64,000 nt of DNA from NCBI GenBank assembly GCA_020310875.1, contig CM035422.1, positions 50,191,607-50,255,606 of the forward strand, given 5' to 3'. How positions within the stretch are numbered: position 1 is the stretch's first letter; each line of letters begins with the position of its first letter. This DNA comes from Ceratopteris richardii (lineage: Eukaryota > Streptophyta > Polypodiopsida > Polypodiales > Pteridaceae). Shown in pieces: positions 31,093 through 40,454 of this stretch. Position numbers and translations under genes: made by a program. Under the pieces are notes generated by a model. That model saw only the letters and a program-made list of their open reading frames with translations, was not told the DNA's origin and ran no database searches.

Positions 31093-31325
31093 TGTTGATA
31101 TATTTAGGTAGTGATGTGTGTGAACACTCTAGGATCGTTGGGGCACTTGTTTCCCTCTTTAGTAGGTTTTTTTCCCCTGGCTTGTATATACGCCTATTGC
31201 CATAATGGGCTACTTATCTTTGTACATTCTCTAGTAATACATTCAGTATTGTGTGTTGTGCTCCAAGCTTCTTCATCTTCTTCCTTGTGCTGTTCGCATG
31301 CTTCCACAGACGTCTAACTCCAACA
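31093..31325 (+). repeat. C2 3' LTR
   Basis: TGTTGATATATT...CTCCAACA, with about 6% hand-counted difference from the 5' LTR. It is followed by the target duplication AACTG. Confidence 0.92.
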
Positions 31326-31330
31326 AACTG

Positions 31331-31500
31331 TACTTCCTCTATAATAGTAATTGCATACTCAAGAGGAATGGCTTCAAGCTTCAATGTTGCGAGTGTCTGC
31401 TTCACAAATTTTTCTAGATAATTGGGACGATGAGGCTTTTGTAAGTACTCCTTGCCACTTTATACCGGCATCAATCCACTTTATGTTGTTTTCGATTACC
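31331..31500 (-). other. G2 leader/gag start region
   Basis: This lies between C2 and the G2 primer-binding site. On the minus strand it would be the 5' leader and first part of gag, but I cannot assign a confident reading. Confidence 0.45.
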
Positions 31501-31520
31501 CCATCCTATCGTGGTCGCCA
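31501..31520 (-). promoter_or_regulatory. G2 primer-binding site
   Basis: The minus strand reads TGGCGACCACGATAGGATGG. TGGCGACC-type sites are common in plant gypsy elements. It sits 2 bp from the inferred LTR end and fixes the 5' end of G2. Confidence 0.72.
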
Positions 31521-31522
31521 TA

Positions 31523-32030
31523 TGTTTAGACGTACTAGCAGTCTTTCAGACTAATAGTATCCAACTTATAGGTTCAGGAACGGGGATTTATGAATACACA
31601 CTACTCATAAACATTCATTTCTCTTCCTTCACTTACAATAACATTGATTGCACACAGAGACAATCCATCATACACAATGTGCACAGAATCATAGCTTCAC
31701 AGTAAGATAGAATCTTGATTTCAGAATATGAAAGCGTTTACATTACAGGATCATGTTTACACTTTGACTTCAAGATACAGACTTCACCCTCCATAGTTAT
31801 GTGTAGCCGATTATTCCATATTCATCACGTCTGGAATCTGTCTGCAAAAGACGACACCGCACTCCTTTGAAAAAGGTAGGACTTCACATCGTTCAGAACT
31901 TCAAAAAAATAGAATAATAGAAATTACAGTTTTTGAAAACTCATGATATCTCCGTAAACCTACATTCTATTACATTGGAAATAAGAATTGTAATTACAAG
32001 AGTAGTTTGTTACACCGACTACTAACAACA
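31523..32030 (-). repeat. G2 5' LTR (508 bp, inferred)
   Basis: On the plus strand it begins TGTTTAGACG and ends ACTAACAACA. It is bounded by the G2 primer-binding site on the left and by unrelated RT sequence (G3) on the right. No partner LTR is visible, so the limits rest on the TG...CA ends and the neighbouring features. Confidence 0.65.
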
Positions 32031-33373
32031 GCTTCCTTGATGGTTTTTTAAAATACAATCAGGTATCTATTGCTACAGAGGATCAACACAAAACGGATTT
32101 TGCTACTAAATGGGGAGTAGCTTTTAGGGTTATGTCATTTCTCCTAACTAATGCCCTAACCAATTTTGATAGATTAATGTGTCATGTTTTTAAGGAATTC
32201 TTAAAGAAGAGTATGGAAGTCTATGTAGATGACCTATGCACCTACTCTTCTCAATGATCTGCTCACATACTAGAGTTGAGATGAATATTTACAAGTACAG
32301 ACAATATTGAGTATGTTTGAATCCAAAAAAGTGTGTCTTTATGGTGAGGCAAGGCAAGTTTGTTGGACACATAGTATCTAGAAATGTTATATTTTTTTAT
32401 GAATATAAAATCAAGGAGTCATAGAATTATCTAGACCTAAGAATGTAAAGCAAGTGCAAGCCTTTATGGGCCACTATGATACTATCATGGATGAATTCAC
32501 ACGTATGCAATCATAGCTAAACCCTTGTATGAATTATTGAATCAATTCAAATGGAGTGATTAATGTGTGTGAAATGGAGTGATGAATGTGGGAAATCATT
32601 CAATGAATTGAAAAGAAGATTGAGTTCAACACCCATATTGAAAGTGCCTAATTGGAATAAAACATTCCATATTCATCTTGATGCATCTAATTTTGCTATT
32701 GGATCCAAATTGGCACAACTAGCTGATGAAGGAAAAATGGATCACCCTATTTCATGTGAAAGTAGGTAGTTGAACCAAGCTAAACGAAACTACACTACAA
32801 CAGAAAGAGAAGGATTAAGGATAGTCTATGTAGTGAAGAAATTTAGACATTACTTGCTAGCCAACAAATTCAGCTTTTTCTTTTGATCATCGAGCTTTAT
32901 TGTACTTGGTCAATAAACTTTGCAATAGAGGAAGGCTAAGTTAGATAGTTTTTGTTGTTAATGGAATTTGTTTTTGAGATGTTAGAGACGATCATTTGTT
33001 TAATGACTCATGGAGAACAATTAACGGGAGTAGTTGATGAATCGTGAGATACTTACCCATTCAAATTGTAAGTATGTCCAACATGGGATGAAAAATTGGT
33101 GCTTATGCTTTCACATGAACCTCGTCATAGAATCAATTCACTAAAGGGAAAAGAGCTTTGGAAAGTAAGGAACCTCCACATAGTGGCGGGTATCTTATAT
33201 TTCAAAGATTCTAATGGAGTATAGAAGATGGCGAGAGAATAAATCTGATTTGAAAAGCTCATGAAAATAAATGGAGAATACATAATGGTGTAAGTAGAAC
33301 AACTCAAGAACTAACGAGGCTATTTGTGTATTGGCTAGATATGCAAAATGATGTACATGAATATGTGTCTAAT
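32031..33373 (+). pseudogene. G3: Ty3/gypsy pol relic (RT, RNase H, integrase zinc finger)
   Basis: Plus-strand words EDQHKTDFATKWGVAF and LMCHVFKEFLKKSMEVYVDD (32,080-32,240), KTFHIHLDASNFAIGSKLAQ (32,660-32,720) and an integrase zinc-finger end near 33,300-33,385 follow the G1 pol frame closely. It is an old copy of the G1 lineage in the opposite orientation. It is very broken. G2 and C3 flank it, so it is probably the oldest layer here. Confidence 0.8.
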
Positions 33374-33777
33374 TGCACCTTCTCACGAGGAAGGAGATAA
33401 TGAAGAGAGCTCACACACACTCACACCCTCAAAGAGGAGCACACACACAGATTGGGGCAAGGAAGAATGATATTCTTCTTCTTCTTCTTCTTCTTCTTCT
33501 TCTTTTTCTATTACATAAAAGGAATATACAAGAATGACCTAAAACGGCAATACAACTACTGCAATATATAAATAAGAGTACATAAGGAAAATCCTAATGT
33601 CCACAAATGAGTGAGCTGGAAAGAAACAAATGTGACATCACTCTCGATAGATAAATCTAGAAAAGCTCAATCAAGTTTCCTTGGAATATATCCATGTGAC
33701 CACTATACATGTGAGAGAGATGAAAAAGTGATATATTCCATCCTGGATCATCACATGTTGAGCTTGATATCTCAACA
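33374..33777 (-). repeat. C3 3' LTR (inferred limits)
   Basis: The inner edge is supported by GATATCTCAACA followed by a minus-strand polypurine tract TTGAGAGGGAG at 33,778-33,788. The outer edge is placed at TGCACCTT, where gypsy G3 sequence stops. A TTC microsatellite occupies 33,475-33,503. Confidence 0.55.
33475..33503. repeat. TTC trinucleotide microsatellite
   Basis: About nine TTC units in a row inside the C3 LTR. Confidence 0.9.
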
Positions 33778-34180
33778 CTCCCTCTCAAACTCAACATCAT
33801 GTCTTGTAATCCAAGCATCTTTTGAAACTTTTTCAACTTCTTAGCTCCAAATGCTTTTGTGAAAAATAGCAGCAACCTACTCATCTGTCCTCACATAAAC
33901 AAAGTCAGCATCACCGACTAATACCGTTTCCATGATAAAATGATAATGCACCTCGATATTCTTTGTTCTAGCATGGGAAAAAAGGTTTTATGCTAATTGT
34001 ATGTTGCTAAGATTATCACAATAGATGGTGATAGGCTTTTGCACTTCCACACATAAATCTACAAGTAACATCTCTAGCCATGATGCTTCACATGTTGCCA
34101 AGGGGGTCATCCCATCAAGAGACTTAGAGGGTAACCTGTTAATAAGATAAGTGGAAAAAGACACAGCCTCTGCCCACAAA
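33778..34180 (-). pseudogene. C3 RNase H end and integrase scrap
   Basis: The minus strand shows RNase H words near its end (ADFVYVRTDE followed by LLLFFTKAFGAKKLKKFQKM) and LCVEVQKPITIYCDNLSNIQ, with an integrase-like scrap FSTYLINRLPSKSLDGMTP at 34,100-34,180. Confidence 0.68.
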
Positions 34181-34183
34181 TAA

Positions 34184-34813
34184 TTAGGCCACTTCTTTTG
34201 ATCTAGCTGCTTCCATAATCAATCTGTTCCTCCTCCCTACTACTCCATATTGCTCAGGAGTATATCTAGTTGTGATCTCTCTCTTAATACCTCTATCCTG
34301 CAAAAATGCATCAAACTCATTGGAGAAGTACTCATCTCTTCCATCTGAACTTATCCTCTTTAAAGTCTTTCTTGTTTGATTTTCCACAAGTGCAAGATAC
34401 TTTTTGAAAAAACTGAACACTTCATCCTTATGTTTCATGAAATACAAGATATTCCACCTACTGGAATCATCAATAAATGACACATAGTACCTTGAGCTTG
34501 AAATTTGAGGGTCCTTGCTTGGGCCCCACACATCTGTGTGGACACGTTGCAAATACTCCTCATGCATAAAGCCTTTCTTTGTAAAGGGTAACCTGTGTGA
34601 TTTACCAAACTCACATGCACCACATTTATAGATCGTATGTTGCTTAAATACATTAGGTATTCCAAGTACACATTGATCTCTACATATCTTCTTCAATGTT
34701 CTCTCACCAATGTGTCCTAATCTTTTGTGCCATATCTCTAACTCAGACAAGGTTTGATCCTTATAATTATATAATGCAATGTTTCTAGTGTCCTCAAGCT
34801 CAAATGTAAACAA
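34184..34813 (-). pseudogene. C3 GAG-pre-integrase and integrase core
   Basis: 209 residues. They show LYNYKDQTLSELEIWHKRLG, the zinc-finger ending YKCGACEFGKSHRLPFTKK, core words HTDVWGPSKD and YYVSFIDDSSRW, and the second-aspartate region KRISSDGRDEYFSNEFDAFL. It closely follows the copia integrase pattern. Confidence 0.85.
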
Positions 34814-35008
34814 TCTACATGTTTTCTATCCCTTTGCAATTCTCTTGAATCCATGTTGAGTGTAATAAAGTAAGTCTATGATCTAGGGATCCGATGGCTT
34901 CAGACAGATCTGAAATCGGATACCGTTTGGTCACTCGTCTGTAGGACCAAAGATCTCAAGAGTAGACTCAAGCATAAGTCATGTGCTCTCATATTCAAGT
35001 AATCCACT

Positions 35009-35063
35009 TAGCCTAGTGATTAAGTCTCATGGTTGTGAAGGAGGAGGTCTTGGGTTCAACTCC
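35009..35063 (+). promoter_or_regulatory. tRNA/SINE-like pol III A and B boxes inside the L1 LTR
   Basis: A-box-like TAGCCTAGTGA (35,009-35,019) and B-box-like GGTTCAACTCC (35,053-35,063) have spacing close to that of tRNA-derived SINE heads. The B box lies in a T-arm-like hairpin (TGGG stem, TTCAACT loop, CCCA stem). The second LTR carries TAGCCTAGTGG (40,052-40,062) and the same B box (40,096-40,106). Plant SINE heads have near-identical words. Whether RNA polymerase III uses them is unknown. Confidence 0.65.
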
Positions 35064-35114
35064 CATGGGGAGCATGGGGAGAGAGTTTTGCCCAAAGAGC
35101 TCTAGAGCCTTCTA

Positions 35115-35142
35115 ACTCAAGTTAACGTGAGTTAACTTGAGT
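35115..35142. repeat. Perfect inverted repeat in L1 LTR
   Basis: ACTCAAGTTAAC, a GTGA loop, then GTTAACTTGAGT form a 12-bp perfect stem. The 3' LTR copy (about 40,158-40,185) is identical. Confidence 0.9.
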
Positions 35143-35330
35143 CTAGTGGACTTAACTCAAGAGGTGAGTACAACAACCACTAGTGGACTCTAGTGGAAGG
35201 TACTAAAGTAGTGGTCAAGATCACTCCAGCCACTAATAGAATCTAGTGGTGGATATGAAAGGAGTGGAGGAGATTGCACATGCACTTGTGGACTCTAGTT
35301 ACATTTGTGGTCCTCATTAGTTCAAGTAGC

Positions 35331-35338
35331 TATATATA
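35331..35338 (+). promoter_or_regulatory. Putative TATA box of L1 LTR promoter
   Basis: TATATATA lies about 70 bp before the LTR end, a plausible U3/R position. The same word occurs in the 3' LTR. Confidence 0.55.
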
Positions 35339-35407
35339 CAGGCATAAGGTTGGGAGGAGAGTCATCTCTCTAGCATGTGGTGGTCGTAATCCTTCGTTCT
35401 ATTGCAT

Positions 35408-35419
35408 TGGTATCAGAGC
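35408..35419 (+). promoter_or_regulatory. L1 primer-binding site (initiator tRNA-Met type)
   Basis: A perfect TGGTATCAGAGC one base after the 5' LTR. Confidence 0.92.
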
Positions 35420-35618
35420 ATTCACTCCATAGCTCTCTGTCCTTCATCATCTTGCTCATCAATTTGCTTTCTCCTATATGCGTGTGCATAAGCTCTTCTA
35501 CGACGTAGAAGTATGCTCGCGGTTGATCAGAGAAGAGTGCCGATTTCCTCGCGTTAGCATAATTAAGCTTAGAGAGAAGCTTGGCAAAAGATTCAGATCC
35601 TCTCTATTGTGTAGAAGA

Positions 35619-35633
35619 GGGGATTCGAACCCC
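35619..35633 (-). other. tRNA T-arm-like hairpin in L1 leader (first)
   Basis: On the minus strand GGGG-TTCGAAT-CCCC gives a 4-bp stem with a perfect tRNA T-loop. Its upstream minus-strand sequence is vaguely tRNA-like (GATAAGGCAGCGCCC), but I could not fold a full cloverleaf with a matching acceptor stem. Confidence 0.5.
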
Positions 35634-35785
35634 AGTCCCCCCGTTTATAGGGCGCTGCCTTATCTACAGAGATAGACCGCAGTTCGCGACGTTTTCTGAG
35701 CGGAAGATGTTTACAGATTATTACTTTGTTGAAGCATATGGAGCACGAAAACGAAACATCAGCGCAGATCTACACGCAGCCGGGA

Positions 35786-35802
35786 CTAAGATTCGAACTC
35801 AG
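35786..35802 (-). other. tRNA T-arm-like hairpin in L1 leader (second)
   Basis: On the minus strand CTGAG-TTCGAAT-CTTAG forms a 5-bp stem with the canonical 7-nt T-loop, about 170 bp from the first and in the same orientation. There is no full tRNA. Confidence 0.5.
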
Positions 35803-36525
35803 GTGCCCATTTAGAGAGCACGTCGAAGTAGCCACGTGCTCAAATCGCTTATGTGCTGAAATAATCCGCAGAAGACCAACTCAATGTGTAACCGCTGAAG
35901 TTGGAAGCCACAGAGCCAAGCCAATTCGCACGTCAAATCGTGGCTTTAATTGAAGTTTCTAGCACTTGATTGTTGCAGACCGGAACCCGAGGAGCATTCT
36001 TCTTTTAGCCAATGAAACAAGCAAGGACAGTTAAAGTTTGAGCAAAGTTTGAAGAAAGTGGAAGCTGTGGAGTGAAGATTCGGAGGCCTAACTTCGTCGA
36101 CCTTGACGGACCAAATCATCAAGAACTATTTCTTGATGAGGAAGCTTCAAGAATGGTGAATAGCTCCTGGCAAGGATCAAGGGATGGACGAAGCTATGAT
36201 CAAAGCTAAGTATTTTCCAGTTTTTGCTTGGCCTTAATGATTGATTTATCTTGTTTTCATTATTCTACACTTAATCCTAGATGCACATTGAAATAGCCAA
36301 GATTTCAATTGATTAAGTCTAGATTAGAATAATGAATTAATCCATTTCTCATTCCAAGCATTAGTTTGCATTAAGGAAAGACTTGATTTCAAAAAGATCC
36401 TTGTGCATCAAAGAATGTATTTTGGTAGTTTAAATACATATTTCCTTTCCATTGAGTAAGTTTTCTATTGCACCTCAAGGGTATGTTTTTATATCATAGT
36501 GCATTAGGACAAAGGAAAGGATATA

Positions 36526-36683
36526 CATGCATCAGGATTGCATGATATACATTCTTAGTACAAGAAAAAATCGTGCATCAAGCTCATGCATGATTGTTGT
36601 ATTATTTTTTGGGCATGCAAAGAACATGCATGCATACGCATGTGAGCATATGCTTTTGCATGTAGATACATGCATTTGCATGA
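36526..36683. repeat. Cluster of CATGCA/TGCATG (RY-type) motifs in L1
   Basis: About nine CATGCA or TGCATG words in ~160 bp, some overlapping (CATGCATGCATACGCATG). CATGCA is the RY element core bound by B3-domain factors in seed-active plant promoters. Here it may be no more than simple-sequence drift. Confidence 0.75.
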
Positions 36684-39600
36684 TAGAATGGAATGCTGTT
36701 TGCAAGTAGATATGAGAATGTACTCTCTTAGTATTTAGCTTACTTTATAAAGCTCGCAATTTGACATTAGGGAAGACCAAGGACTAGTTAGTTGCAAAGA
36801 CATACTAGTTCTAGTTTACAACTCAAGTAATTAGTCGATTTCTTTCCAAGTCGATACTCCGCTATCAAAGACAGATACTTAATGATAATTTAAGTATGAT
36901 AGATGTCTTGCTAGGTATAAGTAAGCACTAGGAGAAAGTTAAGTAATAAATTTTCTTGATAACCAAGAAAATTTAATTCCTTGCAAACTCTTTTATGATG
37001 TATGATGACTCTAAGTCCTGGATGTACTTAGAAAGTCATACTGATAAGCTTTAGTTGATTAGTTATACATTTTATGTAACTTCTCAAGCATCCCAAGGTT
37101 GGATGAAAACGTCAACTATATTTCCAAGTTCCTTGAGTACTCTTCTATTTAGAAGATTTCGAAAGTTTAAAGAAGTTTCTTTGTGGTTTCAAGATTTGTA
37201 TCTCATGATGAAACCTCGGTAAGTAACTTTTTGGAATTGAGATATGAAATAGTCAAGCCTTCTATTTCATGTGAGATCATTCTCCTACCATGTATAAGAT
37301 GAATTTATTTTTGGGAAGGTAGATGTTCCAAGTAGAGGATCTTAATTGATTCATGAACTCTTCCCAAAATACACATAAATTCATATTATATGATAGGTCC
37401 AAGGAATGATGCAGGCAAAACCTCTTTAGGATATAAATGTTTTGCCAAGATATAAAGGTACCAATCTTTTATAAATTTTCATTTGATTTCATCCCAAGGG
37501 GTGATGGAAATCAAAGGTTAAACCTCAACATCAATTGATCCTTGACGTCAATAAAAGGATGTTAGGTTCTATAGTTGCATCTCTAGTAAATGATGCAACT
37601 AGCTAAGAAATCTTTAGGAAACTAATATAAGTCCCTAAGGACTTGAAGCAAGTGTAAACTTTTCATTTAGGAATAGAAAGTTCCAAGAAATGGATTTTCA
37701 ATCCATGAACTTCTCCTAAACAAGTTATAAAGTTCAAAGTTTTGTTCACAGTAACATTACTATTGGATCAATCATCAATAGATGCTTGGACTTTAAACAT
37801 AATTTTGATTGGTGAAATATGTTTAAAGGACTCTAGTAACATCTGAAGATTGACCAATAATAATGAGTTTTGTATCAAACTCAAGAATAGAAGTCGATAT
37901 CACATAAATGAAAGTTCAACTTAAACTTTTATAGTGACATGGGAAACCATATCCAAAAGGTGATATTTAGTCTCTAGTTTGATACTCAGGAAATGAATAC
38001 AATTGAATCAGTAAATTTTTTGGATATTATTTGAAAGAATTTCTTTCAAATGTTCTTTTAACATTGCAAAAGATTCCAAGATGAATCATTTGCTCAAGTT
38101 ATTTGATTCCTTAGAAGGAATCTCAAGTCTTTGAAGAATGGCATTCTTTCAAGTATTGAGAATGAAATTCTTCATACTCTTTAGTCTGTAAGTAGTTCCT
38201 TAGCAATTCCCAAACCATCAGTATTGGTTAATTAAGTCCAAATAGTGATATAACCCAAAGGTATATCAAAGATTCTTAGCTTTGGAATCTGAGAGGCATA
38301 AGTGTATGCTTGGACTTGAGAAAGATCTCTAAAAATCCTGCAGGTAAGCAAAGCAGCTTAAAGATAGTTTAAGAGATCTTAAAGATAAAGACTAAAGTCT
38401 TTATTTTTATCGCAAGATCAACCAGACTTGATCAATCTTGGCCATGATTGTCCAAGTAATGTGCGATTAGAACTACTTTGTAGATTGCCCAAGTATTGGC
38501 AATAAAATTCCTTTTGGGAATTATTCACTCAGGTTCCATTTATTCGATGGAAAACTGTGAAAAAGAGTAAGTTGTTCCAAGTCTGAACAGAGTAAAGAAA
38601 TGCACAAGAATTGCATTCACGATTAGGAGTCAAAAAGACTGAATGTGACATGAACTTAGTCTCAAGTGAAGCATTATTTGAAAACTAAACTCATCGATAG
38701 AACCTCAGTGGGTCGACACACTGACGTTGGTTACCACACTAGTATCTTGTGGTTGGATGATGTTTTTGATTTTCTTTGTATCTTTCTGAGAATCCAGCTT
38801 ATTTCTCTGAAAGATAAAGACAATGCTTCAATATCTTGTTGAAATAGATCTTTGAAAAGTAAAAAGTCCTGAGTCATCTAGTCTTTGACTCATAGCAAGT
38901 TTATGTATATTCGAAGTTTGAATTGGTTGTACAGAGTCTTAGTTATTTCTTTCCGCTTTCCCAATCTTTTGAAATTGACTCAGATATAGTATCTGATTCC
39001 TTTTGCAAAAGACCAGGGTTAGCCAGTTAGAATAAAATAACTAACTTGAACATCCTAGATAGATGTTATGTACAAGAACCTTTTCAATCTTCAAAAGATG
39101 ATAAGTCTAAATAGACTTATTCATTTGATTTTGCTTCAAGTTATAGCATAAAAGATTTCCTAGAGTCCAGTATACTCTAGAATAGAGAAGTTAGGAATTG
39201 CTCATCAGATTGACAATTCCCAAGAACTTTCAGTTAAAGTCTTTGAGAAAAGTGTCCTAAGTTGGACAAATTTTCATTTTGAATTTGAATTGGTGAAGTT
39301 AGTATGGTTGATTCCACCGAAATGGTAAACTTTCTCCTACAGTTTACATAGGATTTTTTCAACTCATTGGGACAGAGTAGTCCTCTAGTCGGGTGAAAAA
39401 ATCAAGTAACTGTTAGATAAAAGTAAACCATTGTACAGACATCTAAAGTTAGATGTATGGGACAACCAAACTTCAATTTTTCCAAAACAAATTCAAGTGA
39501 ATCAAGAATTCTCAAAGTCTTGCGAGGGATAAGAATCCCACCTTCATTACTAAGCCCATGCACCAGTTATGCCTAGAAATGGACTAGTAATTTGAATCCA

Positions 39601-39776
39601 CCTAGTTCACATGTTTGTGCCTAGATCGCACATCCAGAAACTGTGAATTAGCCAGGGATGTCATTAGATCCACCCTCATTATTCTTCACTAGTTTGTACT
39701 TTGTCCCGTTCATCAAAGTACAAAACCAGATAGTGTTTTGAATCATTTGGGCAAGGATGCCACCACAGAGATGAGA

Positions 39777-39830
39777 CATGTTCTTCCAGTTCTAGAACAT
39801 GACCATGTTCTTCCAGTTTTAGAACATGAG
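39777..39830 (+). repeat. 27-bp tandem duplication with internal hairpin in L1
   Basis: Two copies of CATGTTCTTCCAGTT followed by CTAGAACATGA (TTAGAACATGA in the second). Each copy has self-complementary ends, CATGTTCT and AGAACATG. It lies 75 bp before the polypurine tract. Confidence 0.85.
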
Positions 39831-39890
39831 GCTCGGGGGTTGCCTACAGTTATATATATAGCTTTATTTTCGAGGACGAAAATCTTTCCC

Positions 39891-39903
39891 AAGGGGGGAA
39901 GAA
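39891..39903 (+). promoter_or_regulatory. L1 polypurine tract
   Basis: AAGGGGGGAAGAA sits directly before the 3' LTR. Confidence 0.88.
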
Positions 39904-40449
39904 TGTAATAAAGTAAGTCTATGATCTAGGGATCCGATGGCTTCAGACAGATCTGAAATCGGATACCGTTTGGTCACTCGTCTGTAGGACCAAAGATCTC
40001 AAGAGTAGACTCAAGCATAAGTCATGTGCTCTCATATTCAAGTAATCCACTTAGCCTAGTGGTTAAGTCTCATGGTTGTGAAGGAGGAGGTCTTGGGTTC
40101 AACTCCCATGGGGAGCATGGGGAGAGAGTTTTGCCCAAAGAGCTCTAGAGCCTTCTAACTCAAGTTAACGTGAGTTAACTTGAGTCCAGTGGACTTAACT
40201 CAAGAGGTGAGTACAACAACCACTAGTGGACTCTAGTGGAAGGTACTAAAGTAGTGGTCGAGATCACTCCAGCCACTAATAGACTCTAGTGGTGGATATG
40301 AAAGGAGTTGAGGAGATTGCACATGCACTTGTGGACTCTAGTTACATTTGTGGTCCTCATTAGTTCAAGCAGCTATATATACAGGCATAAGGTTGGGAGG
40401 AGAGTCATCTCTCTAGCATGTGGTGGTCGTAATCCTTCGTTCTATTGCA
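39904..40449 (+). repeat. L1 3' LTR (546 bp)
   Basis: Same length as the 5' LTR and about 98.9% identical by hand count. It is followed by TTGAG, the target duplication. Confidence 0.95.
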
Positions 40450-40454
40450 TTGAG

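Larger units (their letters stand above)
26702..31325 (+). mobile_element. C2: Ty1/copia LTR retrotransposon nested in G2
   Basis: Short LTRs of 232 and 233 bp (26,702-26,933 and 31,093-31,325) are flanked by AACTG (26,697-26,701 and 31,326-31,330). A primer-binding site and polypurine tract are present. Order on the plus strand: gag, zinc knuckle, protease, integrase end, RT, RNase H. LTRs differ at about 15 positions (roughly 6%). It is broken, with a handful of breaks. It is the same family as C4 at 57,533-62,677. Confidence 0.93.
13433..32030 (-). mobile_element. G2: old Ty3/gypsy relic hosting two copia insertions
   Basis: On the minus strand the order is LTR (31,523-32,030), primer-binding site (31,501-31,520), gag, zinc knuckle, protease, RT, RNase H, integrase, then coiled-coil ORF remnants downstream of pol. 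It is interrupted by C1 at 19,732-25,823 and C2 at 26,702-31,325, and its left end is cut by G1. It is clearly old and broken, with many breaks in every domain. The 3' LTR was not found and may lie beyond G1, off the window. The lineage is distinct from G1 at the LTR and primer-binding site but shares the habit of an ORF after integrase. Confidence 0.85.
34861..35406 (+). repeat. L1 5' LTR (546 bp)
   Basis: Begins TGTAATAAAG and ends TCTATTGCA. It contains a TATA-like TATATATA (35,331-35,338), a 12-bp-arm hairpin (35,115-35,142) and tRNA-like A and B boxes (35,009-35,063). Confidence 0.95.
35420..39890 (+). other. L1 internal non-coding region
   Basis: 4.5 kb, mostly AT-rich. The first ~600 bp are more GC-balanced and hold the two T-arm-like hairpins and a few short open frames with no family match. 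A CATGCA/TGCATG cluster lies at 36,526-36,683. The middle (36,700-39,700) is unusually even, A/T-rich with many AAG/CTT words, and I see no domain or RNA gene in it. A 27-bp tandem duplication lies near its end (39,777-39,830). Confidence 0.8.
34861..40449 (+). mobile_element. L1: non-autonomous LTR retrotransposon (LARD-like) nested in C3
   Basis: Two 546-bp LTRs (34,861-35,406 and 39,904-40,449) differ at about 6 positions. Flanking duplications TTGAG (34,856-34,860 and 40,450-40,454), a primer-binding site after the 5' LTR and a polypurine tract before the 3' LTR are present. The 4.5-kb interior has no gag, protease, RT or integrase motif in any frame and no open frame above ~80 residues. 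This is the definition of a large retrotransposon derivative moved by proteins from another element. The 3' words CGAGGACGAAA and AAGGGGGGAAGAA resemble the ends of Tekay/Del-type gypsy chromoviruses, a possible helper. It is a young insertion and looks whole as a non-autonomous element. Confidence 0.93.

Noticed and set aside
35600-35700. Complete tRNA gene on the minus strand
   Set aside because: The T-arm is good, but I could not pair an acceptor stem or find a proper anticodon loop with T at position 33.
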